DNA of 5,535 nt from assembly GCA_948435975.1 (NCBI GenBank), contig CAOJHG010000171.1, positions 1-5,535 of the forward strand, given 5' to 3'. The notes below the pieces were generated by a model. It was not told the origin of the DNA. It saw only the letters and a list, made by a program, of their open reading frames with translations, and ran no database searches. Of the stretch, positions 1 to 5,423 are shown piece by piece; the stretch's first letter is position 1; each line of letters starts with the position of its first letter. The position numbers and the translations under genes were made by a program. This stretch comes from an uncultured Oscillibacter sp. (lineage in GTDB: Bacteria; Bacillota; Clostridia; Oscillospirales; Oscillospiraceae).

Positions 1-130
1 CCTCTCAGCCCGTTCAACATGCTCCCCAGATCTCTTTCTTTATGAAGTTACCTGTATTTTATCGCAGCGGCCAAAGATATTCAAGCTGATTTTTCTGCAT
101 CACGCAAGGTCAAAGCGCCCGCAAAAAAAC
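1..130. other. Upstream intergenic stretch, no gene recognised
   Basis: I see no convincing gene here. The frame of the downstream flippase gene happens to be free of stops back to the left window edge, but it contains no ATG, GTG or TTG before 182 and its translation does not look like protein. On the minus strand only very short frames occur. A run of seven A at 124-130 would read as a T-run on the minus strand, but I find no hairpin beside it that would make a terminator. Confidence 0.5.
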
Positions 131-131
131 A

Positions 132-160
132 GCTCTATTTCCCCTCCCCTTCCATATACT
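132..160 (+). promoter_or_regulatory. Candidate sigma-E-type promoter for the SpoVB-like gene
   Basis: CATATACT at 153-160 closely resembles the sigma-E -10 element (CATACANT type). GCTCTATT at 132-139 partly matches the -35 element (GTCATATT type), with a 13-bp spacer. Sigma-E is the early mother-cell sigma factor, and spoVB of Bacillus subtilis belongs to its regulon, so the position fits the gene. Transcription would start near 167, giving a very short leader of about 15 nucleotides. The match was made by eye and the -35 half is weak. Confidence 0.45.
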
Positions 161-181
161 CAACTATATAGGGGTGAGAAT

Positions 182-1636
182 ATGGGAAATCCAATTTTCT
201 ACGGCGCACTGCTGCTCACAGGGGCCAACCTGCTTCTGCGTCTGGCGGATACCGGTTTTCAGGTCTACCTGTCCGGCCAAATCGGTCCGGCGGGAATCGG
301 CCTCCTGCATCTCATTTTCTCTGTGCGGGGACTGGCCTTCACACTGGGTCTCTTCGGCGTTCGCACTGCCGCCCTCTACCTCGCTGGGGAACGGCGGAAT
401 CTCCTGGCCGTCCGGCAGGGCTGCTTCCGCTATACGCTGCTGTTCTCCCTTCCGGCATCAGCGGGCTTGTGGGTCCTGGCGCCCCGCTTCGCCGAGAACT
501 GGCACGGGGGGACCGCCGCTGTCTTCGCCCTCCGGGTATACGCCCTGTTCCTGCCCCTGAGCTGCCTCTGCGCAGTGCTGACGGCCTGCTTTACCGCCGC
601 CGGACGCATCAAGACGCTAGTAGCCGTGGAGGTCTTGGAGCAGGCCTGTGCGATTTTTGTCACTGCGCTTCTGCTTCTGCGGCGGACAGCGGGAATATTG
701 GCGGTGGTGCTGGGGAACTGCGCCGCTGTGTCGGCGGCTTTCTGTGCGCTCACCCTGCTTTTCCAGGCACCAGAACGCCTGACAGGACCGCCCCCCTACC
801 GCCGCATTTTCTCCACAGCTCTCCCTTTGGGGGCGGCGGAATGCCTGCGGGCAGGGCTGAACACGGTGGAAAATCTGATTGTCCCACAGCGTCTGGCCCT
901 CTGGCACGGGACCGCTGATGCAATTGCGGATTACGGCGTGGTCTGCGGCATGGTTTTCCCGGTGCTGATGTTCCCCGCCGCGATTCTGTTCTCTCTGGCG
1001 GATTTACTGGTTCCAGAACTGCCCCGCTGCGTCAAGGGCGGACGGCGGGTTCCCTATCTGGTCCGGCAGGGACTGCGAATTTCTCTGCTATTTGGGCTGG
1101 CGGCGGGAGGCTTGCTGTTTTCTGCCGCCGGTCCTTTGGGGGAAGTCCTGTACCGCCGTCCGGAAGTGGGGATTCAGCTCCGCTTCTATGCGCCTTTTGT
1201 GCCCATGCTGTACATGGACGCCATCGTTGACGCGATGTGCAAGGGCCTGGGCCAGCAGAGCGCCAACGCCCGCTACAATCTTCTGACCTCGCTGGCAGAT
1301 GTGGCGCTATTGTGGGCGCTGCTGCCCCGGTTGGGACTGGGGGGATATTATATCAGCTTTGCGGTTTCCCATGCGCTGAATTTTGCGCTGAGCCTCCGCC
1401 GGCTGGCAAAGGTTTCCGGGGTGCATCCTTCTATGGGCCTGCCAATCCGGGCGGCGGCAGGAGTCATCGGCGCGGCGCTGGTGGCGTCCATGCTTCCCCA
1501 GTGGAGCACACTGGTGGGAGGCGCCGCATTTGCCGGGTACTACGGCCTGCTCTTGGCCTGCTTCTGGACCGTTCTCCGGGTAGTGAGCCGGGAAGATCTT
1601 TACTGGCTGCGCAGGCTGGCTTCCCCGCGCCCTTAA
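182..1636 (+). CDS. SpoVB-family polysaccharide/lipid-linked precursor flippase
   Basis: A 484-residue integral membrane protein with about 12-14 hydrophobic segments spread over its whole length, as in the MVF/SpoVB branch of the MOP flippase superfamily. The N-terminus (start at residue 1, then 'GALLLTGANLLLRLADTGF' and 'GPAGIGLLHLIFSVRG') aligns with the usual SpoVB opening. The central 'ENLIVPQRL' followed by a long hydrophobic stretch ending 'LADLLVPELPR', and the later 'LYMDAIVDAMCKGLGQQ', are also family-typical. Members export lipid-linked sugars; SpoVB is needed for spore cortex formation. The ATG at 182 follows GGGGTGAG at 171-178. Clostridia often carry several SpoVB paralogues, so whether this one is the cortex flippase or another glycan transporter is not settled, and I leave the symbol blank. 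It is monocistronic here and converges on the exonuclease gene with 9 bp between the stop codons. Confidence 0.88.
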   Translation: MGNPIFYGALLLTGANLLLRLADTGFQVYLSGQIGPAGIGLLHLIFSVRGLAFTLGLFGVRTAALYLAGERRNLLAVRQGCFRYTLLFSLPASAGLWVLAPRFAENWHGGTAAVFALRVYALFLPLSCLCAVLTACFTAAGRIKTLVAVEVLEQACAIFVTALLLLRRTAGILAVVLGNCAAVSAAFCALTLLFQAPERLTGPPPYRRIFSTALPLGAAECLRAGLNTVENLIVPQRLALWHGTADAIADYGVVCGMVFPVLMFPAAILFSLADLLVPELPRCVKGGRRVPYLVRQGLRISLLFGLAAGGLLFSAAGPLGEVLYRRPEVGIQLRFYAPFVPMLYMDAIVDAMCKGLGQQSANARYNLLTSLADVALLWALLPRLGLGGYYISFAVSHALNFALSLRRLAKVSGVHPSMGLPIRAAAGVIGAALVASMLPQWSTLVGGAAFAGYYGLLLACFWTVLRVVSREDLYWLRRLASPRP

Positions 1637-1645
1637 CGCAAGCCG

Positions 1646-2344
1646 TCATTCCTCAGCAGCGTGCATACGCAGTCTTTCATAAAGAGGGAGTGTCCGCTGA
1701 TACGGCTGGGCCTGGTATGTCACTGAAGAAATCTTCCGTCCTGATACGCCATACTTCGGATGGACGCCAAACAGGTCAATGTACCGTTCCAGGTCGTCTC
1801 GCTCTTTTGCCATAGCCTCCAGAATGCGAACCGCAGCCCGTGCGTCATCTACTGCCCGATGGCTGTTCACCGCCTCATCCCCCAACTGGTAAGCCTCAAT
1901 GGCATGAAACAGCTTGTGGGGATAATCCCGCCGGTCCCGGTACACAGTCAGAACATCCAGAAACCTCGGCGGCCCCAGCACGGAAACCAATCCCCAGGGC
2001 CGCAGGAAATAATATAAAAAATTCAGGTCGAACTGCGCGTTGTATGCTGCCAGAAGCGGTCGCTCCGCCCCCTCCAACAGTTTGGAAAACTCCCGCGCCG
2101 CCTGGGATTCCTCCACGCCCTCCTCTGCAAGCTGCTTGTCTGTAATGCCTGTAAGCTCCACAATAAAGGGCGGCAGCGTCTTTCCCTCCGGCAGACGGAT
2201 CAGGCGGTTCAGCTCACCGGTCTCCGTCCCCGCCTCCAGCACGACAGCCCCCAGTTCAATGATCCGGTCCCGGCCAAACTCGATGCCGGTGGTCTCCGTA
2301 TCAAATACAACGATACGGTCAAAGTGTTTCCACAGCGACTCCAT
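1646..2344 (-). CDS. DnaQ-like DEDDh 3'-5' exonuclease
   Basis: A 232-residue stand-alone exonuclease of the DnaQ/RNase T superfamily, like the proofreading domain of DNA polymerase III (epsilon or PolC type) without a polymerase. All five catalytic residues are visible: D15 and E17 in 'FDTETTG' (Exo I), D106 in 'NAQFDLNFL' (Exo II), and H162 and D167 in 'SHRAVDDA' (Exo III, DEDDh form). Expected activity is metal-dependent removal of nucleotides from 3' ends of DNA or RNA in the cytoplasm; the substrate cannot be told from sequence. About 45 residues after the domain ('HPKYGVSGRK') form a basic tail. I chose the ATG at 2344 because it shares its A with the TGA of the upstream nuclease gene and lies 8 nt after GGAG. 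A TTG one codon earlier (2347) is the alternative. It is the second gene of a leftward operon and has no obvious terminator of its own before the facing flippase gene. Confidence 0.88.
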   Translation of the reverse strand: MESLWKHFDRIVVFDTETTGIEFGRDRIIELGAVVLEAGTETGELNRLIRLPEGKTLPPFIVELTGITDKQLAEEGVEESQAAREFSKLLEGAERPLLAAYNAQFDLNFLYYFLRPWGLVSVLGPPRFLDVLTVYRDRRDYPHKLFHAIEAYQLGDEAVNSHRAVDDARAAVRILEAMAKERDDLERYIDLFGVHPKYGVSGRKISSVTYQAQPYQRTLPLYERLRMHAAEE

Positions 2345-3051
2345 CAATCCGTCTCCGCTAACCAGCTATTTCCAGTGGCGTAGTCGATCTCCACGCCAGG
2401 CTGTACATTGTACACGAACACATTGAAGCACACGCCGTCCCCTGCATCCTCCACAGAATACGCCTCCATCTGCACGCCCCGGGCAACCAGCTCGCCGCCC
2501 TCAAACACCGGCGTTACCCGGTAAAGCACATGGTTATCCGTCCGGTCCACATAGTCATCCACCTCGTTCTCAAAGGGCAGCATTCCTGTAACATTGAGAT
2601 ACCGGGTTCCTGTAATCAGGTTCTGCCGGTTGGCGTTCTCCCCGGCCAGTTGATAACCGATCAAATGACAGCGGTTGTATAGGTATTTCCCCTCTACCAC
2701 ATCATATTTCACCGTCTGCCATCCAGTGGGCTTTACAGACCCAATATCCCCCCGTGCCTCTGTGGGCATAATATCATGGCAGATATTCGCATAGGCCACG
2801 CCGCAGCGGCCCAGGCTGTCCAGCTCACTGTAGGTCTCAAAGGGTTCCAGCGTCATATCGTCTTTGGTGAAGGACGGCTCGTTCCCGTTCAGCTCCACGT
2901 AGGGCGCGCCAGAATACTCCGGGATATCGTCCAGTGTGGCCGGGACCGCTTCCGGCTCCAGATACCACCGGGCCAGCACCGCCCCGATGCACAGGACCAG
3001 CATTGCCGCCATCTGCTTAGGCGTCAGCTTTTGTTTTCTCTTTCTTGCCAT
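2344..3051 (-). CDS. Membrane-anchored DNA/RNA non-specific endonuclease (EndA/NUC-like)
   Basis: A 235-residue protein: a basic N-terminus (MARKRKQK), one hydrophobic segment at about residues 14-31 that should act as signal anchor, then a nuclease domain outside the membrane. The beta-beta-alpha-metal active site is seen in 'YNRCHLIGYQLAG' (126-129 replaces the classical DRGH; H129 is the probable general base). It is followed by 'NLITGTRYLN' and 'MLPFENEV', where N153 and N162 are likely metal-side residues, 9 apart as in pneumococcal EndA. The family cuts single- and double-stranded nucleic acid without sequence specificity; known members serve in DNA uptake, scavenging or as secreted DNases, and the role here is not determined. 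The ATG at 3051 is preceded by GGAGG six bases upstream. A longer frame from TTG at 3129 would start on the -35 element of the likely promoter and lacks support. The stop TGA overlaps the exonuclease start. Confidence 0.88.
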   Translation of the reverse strand: MARKRKQKLTPKQMAAMLVLCIGAVLARWYLEPEAVPATLDDIPEYSGAPYVELNGNEPSFTKDDMTLEPFETYSELDSLGRCGVAYANICHDIMPTEARGDIGSVKPTGWQTVKYDVVEGKYLYNRCHLIGYQLAGENANRQNLITGTRYLNVTGMLPFENEVDDYVDRTDNHVLYRVTPVFEGGELVARGVQMEAYSVEDAGDGVCFNVFVYNVQPGVEIDYATGNSWLAETD

Positions 3052-3100
3052 ATCGCTCCTCCGTTTCCTGCGGCGAAATCCAACAAAATCGAACAAACCA

Positions 3101-3129
3101 AATATAACATTTTTCGGGAAGAATTGCAA
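3101..3129 (-). promoter_or_regulatory. Sigma-A-type promoter of the nuclease-exonuclease operon
   Basis: Read on the minus strand, TTGCAA (3129-3124) and TATATT (3106-3101) are separated by 17 bp, a good vegetative -35/-10 pair (4/6 and 5/6 consensus positions). Transcription would begin near 3094, leaving a leader of about 43 nucleotides before the ATG at 3051. This suggests expression during growth, unlike the sporulation genes around it. Confidence 0.6.
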
Positions 3130-3240
3130 CCGGCCAGACAGAGAAAACTCAGGATAATTCCACCCCTCCGGGAGAGACTGACGAAAAGCGCGGGAATCAC
3201 GCCCGTGAGAAAAGGCCCGCCGCAGGCCAGAACAGCGGCC

Positions 3241-3262
3241 CAGCCCCGTATCCTTGGGGCTG
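3241..3262 (+). promoter_or_regulatory. Hairpin just upstream of the pdaA ribosome binding site
   Basis: CAGCCCC (3241-3247) and GGGGCTG (3256-3262) form a perfect 7-bp GC-rich stem with an 8-nt loop. It ends two bases before the GTGGAGG ribosome binding site of the deacetylase gene. No T-run follows, so it is not a terminator. It may stabilise the leader or affect ribosome access if it lies in the transcript. I found no convincing sigma-G or sigma-A promoter in 3130-3279, so where the transcript starts is open. Confidence 0.4.
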
Positions 3263-3279
3263 TTGTGGAGGTTTTTATT

Positions 3280-4101
3280 ATGATGCAGCGTCTGCGCACC
3301 TGCTTAGTCCTGCTTCTGCCCTGTCTCTTTCTTGTGGGGATGCTCTGGATGCAGGGCCGTTCGCTCCCCGTCTCGTCCACCATCGCCCTGCCGGCGTCCG
3401 CCGACAACTGGGGCCTCTCCTTTCCCACGGAAGGACAGTCTCCGGTCGGCAATGCCACTGTAGAGGACCTGGCCCAATACGACGCCTATTTTCTGGGAGA
3501 CACCGGTAAAAAAGTGATCTATCTCACCTTCGACTGCGGCTACGAAAACGGATACACGGAAACCATCCTGGACGCCCTGAAGAAGCACAACGCCCCAGCA
3601 GCCTTTTTCGTGGTGGGCAATATGGTAGAGACCGCCCCGGAGATCGTGAAGCGCATGGCGGAGGAGGGGCACATCGTGGGCAACCACACCAATCACCACC
3701 CAGACATGTCGGCCATCAGCAGCCAGGAGGCATTCCAGAAGGAATTGGACAGTCTCGCGGCGCTTTACCAGGAGGCCACAGGGCAGGAGCTGTCTCACTT
3801 CTACCGCCCGCCCCAGGGAAAGTACAGCCAGGAGAATCTCCGGCAGGCCCAGGCGCTGGGGTATAAGACGGTCTTTTGGAGCCTGGCCTATGTGGACTGG
3901 TATGTAGACAACCAGCCGACGGCGGAACAGGCCTACGGAAAACTGCTCCCCCGCATCCATGACGGGGCCATTGTGCTGCTCCACTCCACGTCCCGGACCA
4001 ACGCGGAAATCCTGGACGAGCTTCTGACGAAGTGGGAGGAAATGGGGTATACGTTCGCCTCTTTGGACGAGCTTCCCAAGGCAGGTACAGCCCTTTCTTA
4101 A
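3280..4101 (+). CDS. pdaA: PdaA-type polysaccharide (N-acetylmuramic acid) deacetylase
   Basis: A 273-residue carbohydrate esterase family 4 (NodB-fold) enzyme. A hydrophobic segment at residues 7-25 should export or anchor it. The catalytic domain starts near residue 77. Its motifs are 'YLTFDCGYENGYT' (D85), 'GNHTNHHPD' (metal ligands H136 and H140), 'YRPPQGKYS' (R176), 'FWSLAYVDW' (D206, W207) and 'IVLLHS' (H235). The 'GYENGYT', 'VFWSLAYVDW' and 'LLHSTSRTNAE' stretches match B. subtilis PdaA rather than vegetative chitooligosaccharide-type deacetylases. PdaA removes the acetyl group from muramic acid in spore cortex peptidoglycan, the step leading to muramic delta-lactam, which cortex-lytic enzymes need at germination. 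The ATG at 3280 lies 8 nt after GTGGAGG; a second ATG follows at once. The residue after D85 is Cys, where classical enzymes have Asp and B. subtilis PdaA has Asn. Single gene, divergent from the nuclease operon. The PdaA assignment is strong; the exact substrate is inferred from the family. Confidence 0.88.
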   Translation: MMQRLRTCLVLLLPCLFLVGMLWMQGRSLPVSSTIALPASADNWGLSFPTEGQSPVGNATVEDLAQYDAYFLGDTGKKVIYLTFDCGYENGYTETILDALKKHNAPAAFFVVGNMVETAPEIVKRMAEEGHIVGNHTNHHPDMSAISSQEAFQKELDSLAALYQEATGQELSHFYRPPQGKYSQENLRQAQALGYKTVFWSLAYVDWYVDNQPTAEQAYGKLLPRIHDGAIVLLHSTSRTNAEILDELLTKWEEMGYTFASLDELPKAGTALS

Positions 4102-4125
4102 CCCAGGAAACCAAAGTCATTCCCC

Positions 4126-4176
4126 AAAAAGCAGAAAAAACGGAAAGAGGGCCGGTTGTTTCCCGGTCCTCTTTCC
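4126..4176 (-). terminator. Rho-independent terminator of tadA, possibly also ending pdaA
   Basis: Arms at 4142-4155 and 4163-4176 pair over 14 bp with one G-U pair and a 7-nt loop. Read on the minus strand, the hairpin is followed by G, six T (4140-4135), CTGC and five T (4130-4126), a classic intrinsic terminator for tadA. Read on the plus strand, only TTAT follows, so it is a weaker stop for pdaA, although the hairpin lies 40 bp after the pdaA stop codon. The rest of the gap, 4177-4278, is AT-rich and would be the 3' untranslated part of the tadA transcript; I see no gene in it. Confidence 0.85.
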
Positions 4177-4278
4177 TTATGGGTTAGGAAGATTGGATGA
4201 AAAGAAGTTTTTGTCTCTTGCAAGTATTAAGATACAGGAAAGTTATTAAGCAAACCAGCATGAATTGTTACAAAAGTC

Positions 4279-4734
4279 TTAAATCTTCTCCCGCCTCCGC
4301 AGAGAAGAAAAGAAGTCCGATAATACTGCCCGGCACTCCTCCTCCATGATACCGCCCACCAGCGCCGGGACATGGGGGAAATCCTCCATAAACAGATTTA
4401 CCACCCCGCCGCAGGCTCCGAACACCCGGTCCCGCGCACCATACCACACCCGCTGGATTCTTGCGTTCAGGATGGCTCCCGCACACATGGGACAAGGCTC
4501 CAGGGTTACATAGAGCTCGCAGCCGTCCAGCCGCCATGTCCCCAACGCTTGATTTGCCTGCCTGATGGCCTCCATTTCCGCGTGAGAGGCAACGGACTGA
4601 CGCTCTTCCCGCCGGTTCCGCCCGCAGCCCACCACCACGCCTTCCCGGACGATGACGCAGCCTACCGGGACCTCTCCAGCGGCGGCGGCTTCCTGTGCCA
4701 GTTCCAGGGCCTGTCTCATAAAAATTTCCTCCAT
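4279..4734 (-). CDS. tadA: tRNA-specific adenosine-34 deaminase TadA
   Basis: A 151-residue cytidine-deaminase-fold protein, close to the usual 150-170 residues of TadA. It converts adenosine 34 to inosine in the tRNA-Arg anticodon ACG so that one tRNA reads CGU, CGC and CGA, an essential function in most bacteria. The zinc site is complete: 'SHAEMEAI' (H51 ligand, E53 proton shuttle) and 'EPCPMCAGAI' (C81 and C84). 'EVPVGCVIV' precedes them, and the C-terminal 'EECRAVLSDFF' matches the TadA helix that sets it apart from guanine or cytosine deaminases. The ATG at 4734 is preceded by GGGAGG with suitable spacing; a longer frame up to 4833 would run into the divergent yaaL gene and adds a non-family leader. 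Divergent from yaaL with a 76-bp shared upstream region; the hairpin at 4142-4176 terminates it. Confidence 0.95.
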   Translation of the reverse strand: MEEIFMRQALELAQEAAAAGEVPVGCVIVREGVVVGCGRNRREERQSVASHAEMEAIRQANQALGTWRLDGCELYVTLEPCPMCAGAILNARIQRVWYGARDRVFGACGGVVNLFMEDFPHVPALVGGIMEEECRAVLSDFFSSLRRREKI

Positions 4735-4757
4735 TGGTGGTTCCTCCCGTATGAAAT

Positions 4758-4788
4758 TTGGCATATTTGTCCAAACTCCCCATAAATC
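4758..4788 (+). promoter_or_regulatory. Candidate promoter of yaaL-bofA: sigma-E-like, overlapping a sigma-A-like reading
   Basis: GGCATATT (4760-4767), 13 bp, then CATAAATC (4781-4788) resembles a sigma-E promoter; the -35 half matches GTCATATT at seven of eight positions. The same bases can also be read as sigma-A: TTGGCA (4758-4763), 17 bp, CATAAA (4781-4786). bofA of B. subtilis is expressed under sigma-E, which favours the first reading. The implied start near 4795 leaves a leader of about 16 nt with AGGAGG (4796-4801) at its very 5' end. An inverted repeat TTTGG-N9-CCAAA (4757-4775) overlaps the -35 region. I see no comparably good promoter for tadA in this gap. Confidence 0.5.
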
Positions 4789-4810
4789 TATTAGCAGGAG
4801 GGACAACACC

Positions 4811-5074
4811 ATGAAAACTGTTCTTTTTTCCAAGAAGGCCCAGACGAATCCCGAGCTGTCCGCGCTGTGGGCCGAACTGCGCCACGCTCAGGGCGAGCTG
4901 TCTTTGGCCTACCGTCAGTTTGACCAGGCGGTGGACCCGGAGCTGGTCGAGTCCTGCGTGTATCACATCAGCGCCGTAAAAGCCCGCTGCAACTACCTTA
5001 TCCGCGCCATCAAGGAGCACAGCCCGGAGGCCCTGGCGGCAGTGCGCCTGGAAAAAGAGGCGGCATGGACTTAA
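4811..5074 (+). CDS. yaaL: YaaL-like DUF2508 family protein
   Basis: An 87-residue soluble, mostly helical protein. Residues 37-69 ('DPELVESCVYHISAVKARC' then 'NYLIRAIKE') carry the pattern of the DUF2508/YaaL family: DPEL(I/V), a hydrophobic helix, then an R-x-x-YL(I/L)R stretch. The molecular function of the family is unknown. It is a conserved small gene in Firmicutes, typically immediately before bofA, and the same order is seen here, which supports both calls. The ATG at 4811 follows AGGAGG at 4796-4801 with a 9-nt gap. Its last 10 bases overlap the start of bofA, so the two are almost certainly co-transcribed and probably translationally coupled. The usual upstream partner recR is not present next to it. 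Confidence 0.85.
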   Translation: MKTVLFSKKAQTNPELSALWAELRHAQGELSLAYRQFDQAVDPELVESCVYHISAVKARCNYLIRAIKEHSPEALAAVRLEKEAAWT

Positions 5075-5328
5075 ACCAGAAAATCATAGCGGCGCTGCTG
5101 GCGGGGTTTTTTCTGATCGCCCTGCTGCGGGTGTTCAGTGCGCCGCTGCGTCTGGCCTTGAAGCTGCTGGTCAACACGCTTCTGGGCTTCCTGGCTCTCT
5201 GGGCGGTGCAGGCGACGGCGGCAGTCACCGGCATCGTCCTGGGGCTGAACCTCTGGAACGCCCTGGTCATTGGCATTCTGGGGCTTCCGGGGTTCTTCCT
5301 CCTGCTGTTGGTGCAGTGGGTGTTGTAG
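5065..5328 (+). CDS. bofA: BofA, inhibitor of pro-sigma-K processing
   Basis: An 87-residue membrane protein, the same length as B. subtilis BofA (87). It has hydrophobic segments at about residues 7-24 and 32-58 and a third at 66-87. The family signature is the C-terminal half: 'GLNLWNALVIGILGLPGF' corresponds to 'INLVTTAISGILGIPGI' of B. subtilis BofA, and 'APLRLALKLL' matches its 'KPLKWIGITA'. BofA sits in the membrane around the forespore and holds the protease SpoIVFB inactive, delaying activation of sigma-K until the forespore signals. The neighbouring yaaL fits. N62 aligns with the Asn reported as important for inhibition (N61), but Q49 and N65 stand where B. subtilis has N48 and T64. 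The ATG at 5065 overlaps the end of yaaL by 10 bp; AGAGG at 5056-5060 is a close, modest ribosome binding site. Confidence 0.9.
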   Translation: MDLNQKIIAALLAGFFLIALLRVFSAPLRLALKLLVNTLLGFLALWAVQATAAVTGIVLGLNLWNALVIGILGLPGFFLLLLVQWVL

Positions 5329-5386
5329 TTACATAAGATCTTTTTTGCGGAGGCGTATCGGGACCCAAACCAGGAAACAGGCGGGA

Positions 5387-5423
5387 CGCGGGGGAAATGA
5401 ATGGCCCTCGCGTTCTCTTATTT
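5387..5423 (+). terminator. Possible terminator after bofA
   Basis: CGCGGGGG (5387-5394) pairs with CCCTCGCG (5405-5412) over 8 bp with one G-U pair and a 10-nt loop, followed by the T-rich TTCTCTTATTT. It lies about 60 bp after the bofA stop codon. The T-run is interrupted, so efficiency is doubtful. The ATG at 5401 of the partial reading frame that runs off the window is inside its loop, so the two interpretations compete. A shorter T-run at 5340-5346, just after bofA, has no clear hairpin before it. Confidence 0.4.

Noticed and set aside
2..181. In-frame upstream extension of the flippase gene, open to the left window edge
   Set aside because: No ATG, GTG or TTG in frame, the translation does not resemble SpoVB N-termini, and the ATG at 182 has a ribosome binding site and matches the family start.
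3052..3129. Longer nuclease start at TTG 3129
   Set aside because: No ribosome binding site; it would coincide with the -35 box of the likely promoter. ATG 3051 has a strong GGAGG and gives a normal signal-anchor N-terminus.
2776..3279. N-terminal extension of the deacetylase frame back to 2776
   Set aside because: It runs antisense through the nuclease gene, has no family similarity, and hides the signal segment; ATG 3280 has GTGGAGG at good spacing.
3304..3984. 226-codon open frame antisense to pdaA
   Set aside because: A shadow of GC-rich codon use opposite a clear CE4 gene; no start signals or recognisable domain.
4177..4278. Possible small RNA (such as SRP RNA, often beside tadA)
   Set aside because: The conserved SRP helix-8 GGAAG/AGCAG pattern is absent and no strong fold is evident; it is better read as the tadA 3' untranslated region.
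4735..4833. N-terminal extension of TadA from TTG 4833
   Set aside because: It would overlap the divergent yaaL start and add a leader absent from the family; ATG 4734 has GGGAGG upstream.
4268..5020. 250-codon minus-strand frame across tadA and yaaL
   Set aside because: It covers two well-supported genes in another frame and on the other strand; low-complexity Gly/Arg-rich translation typical of a shadow.
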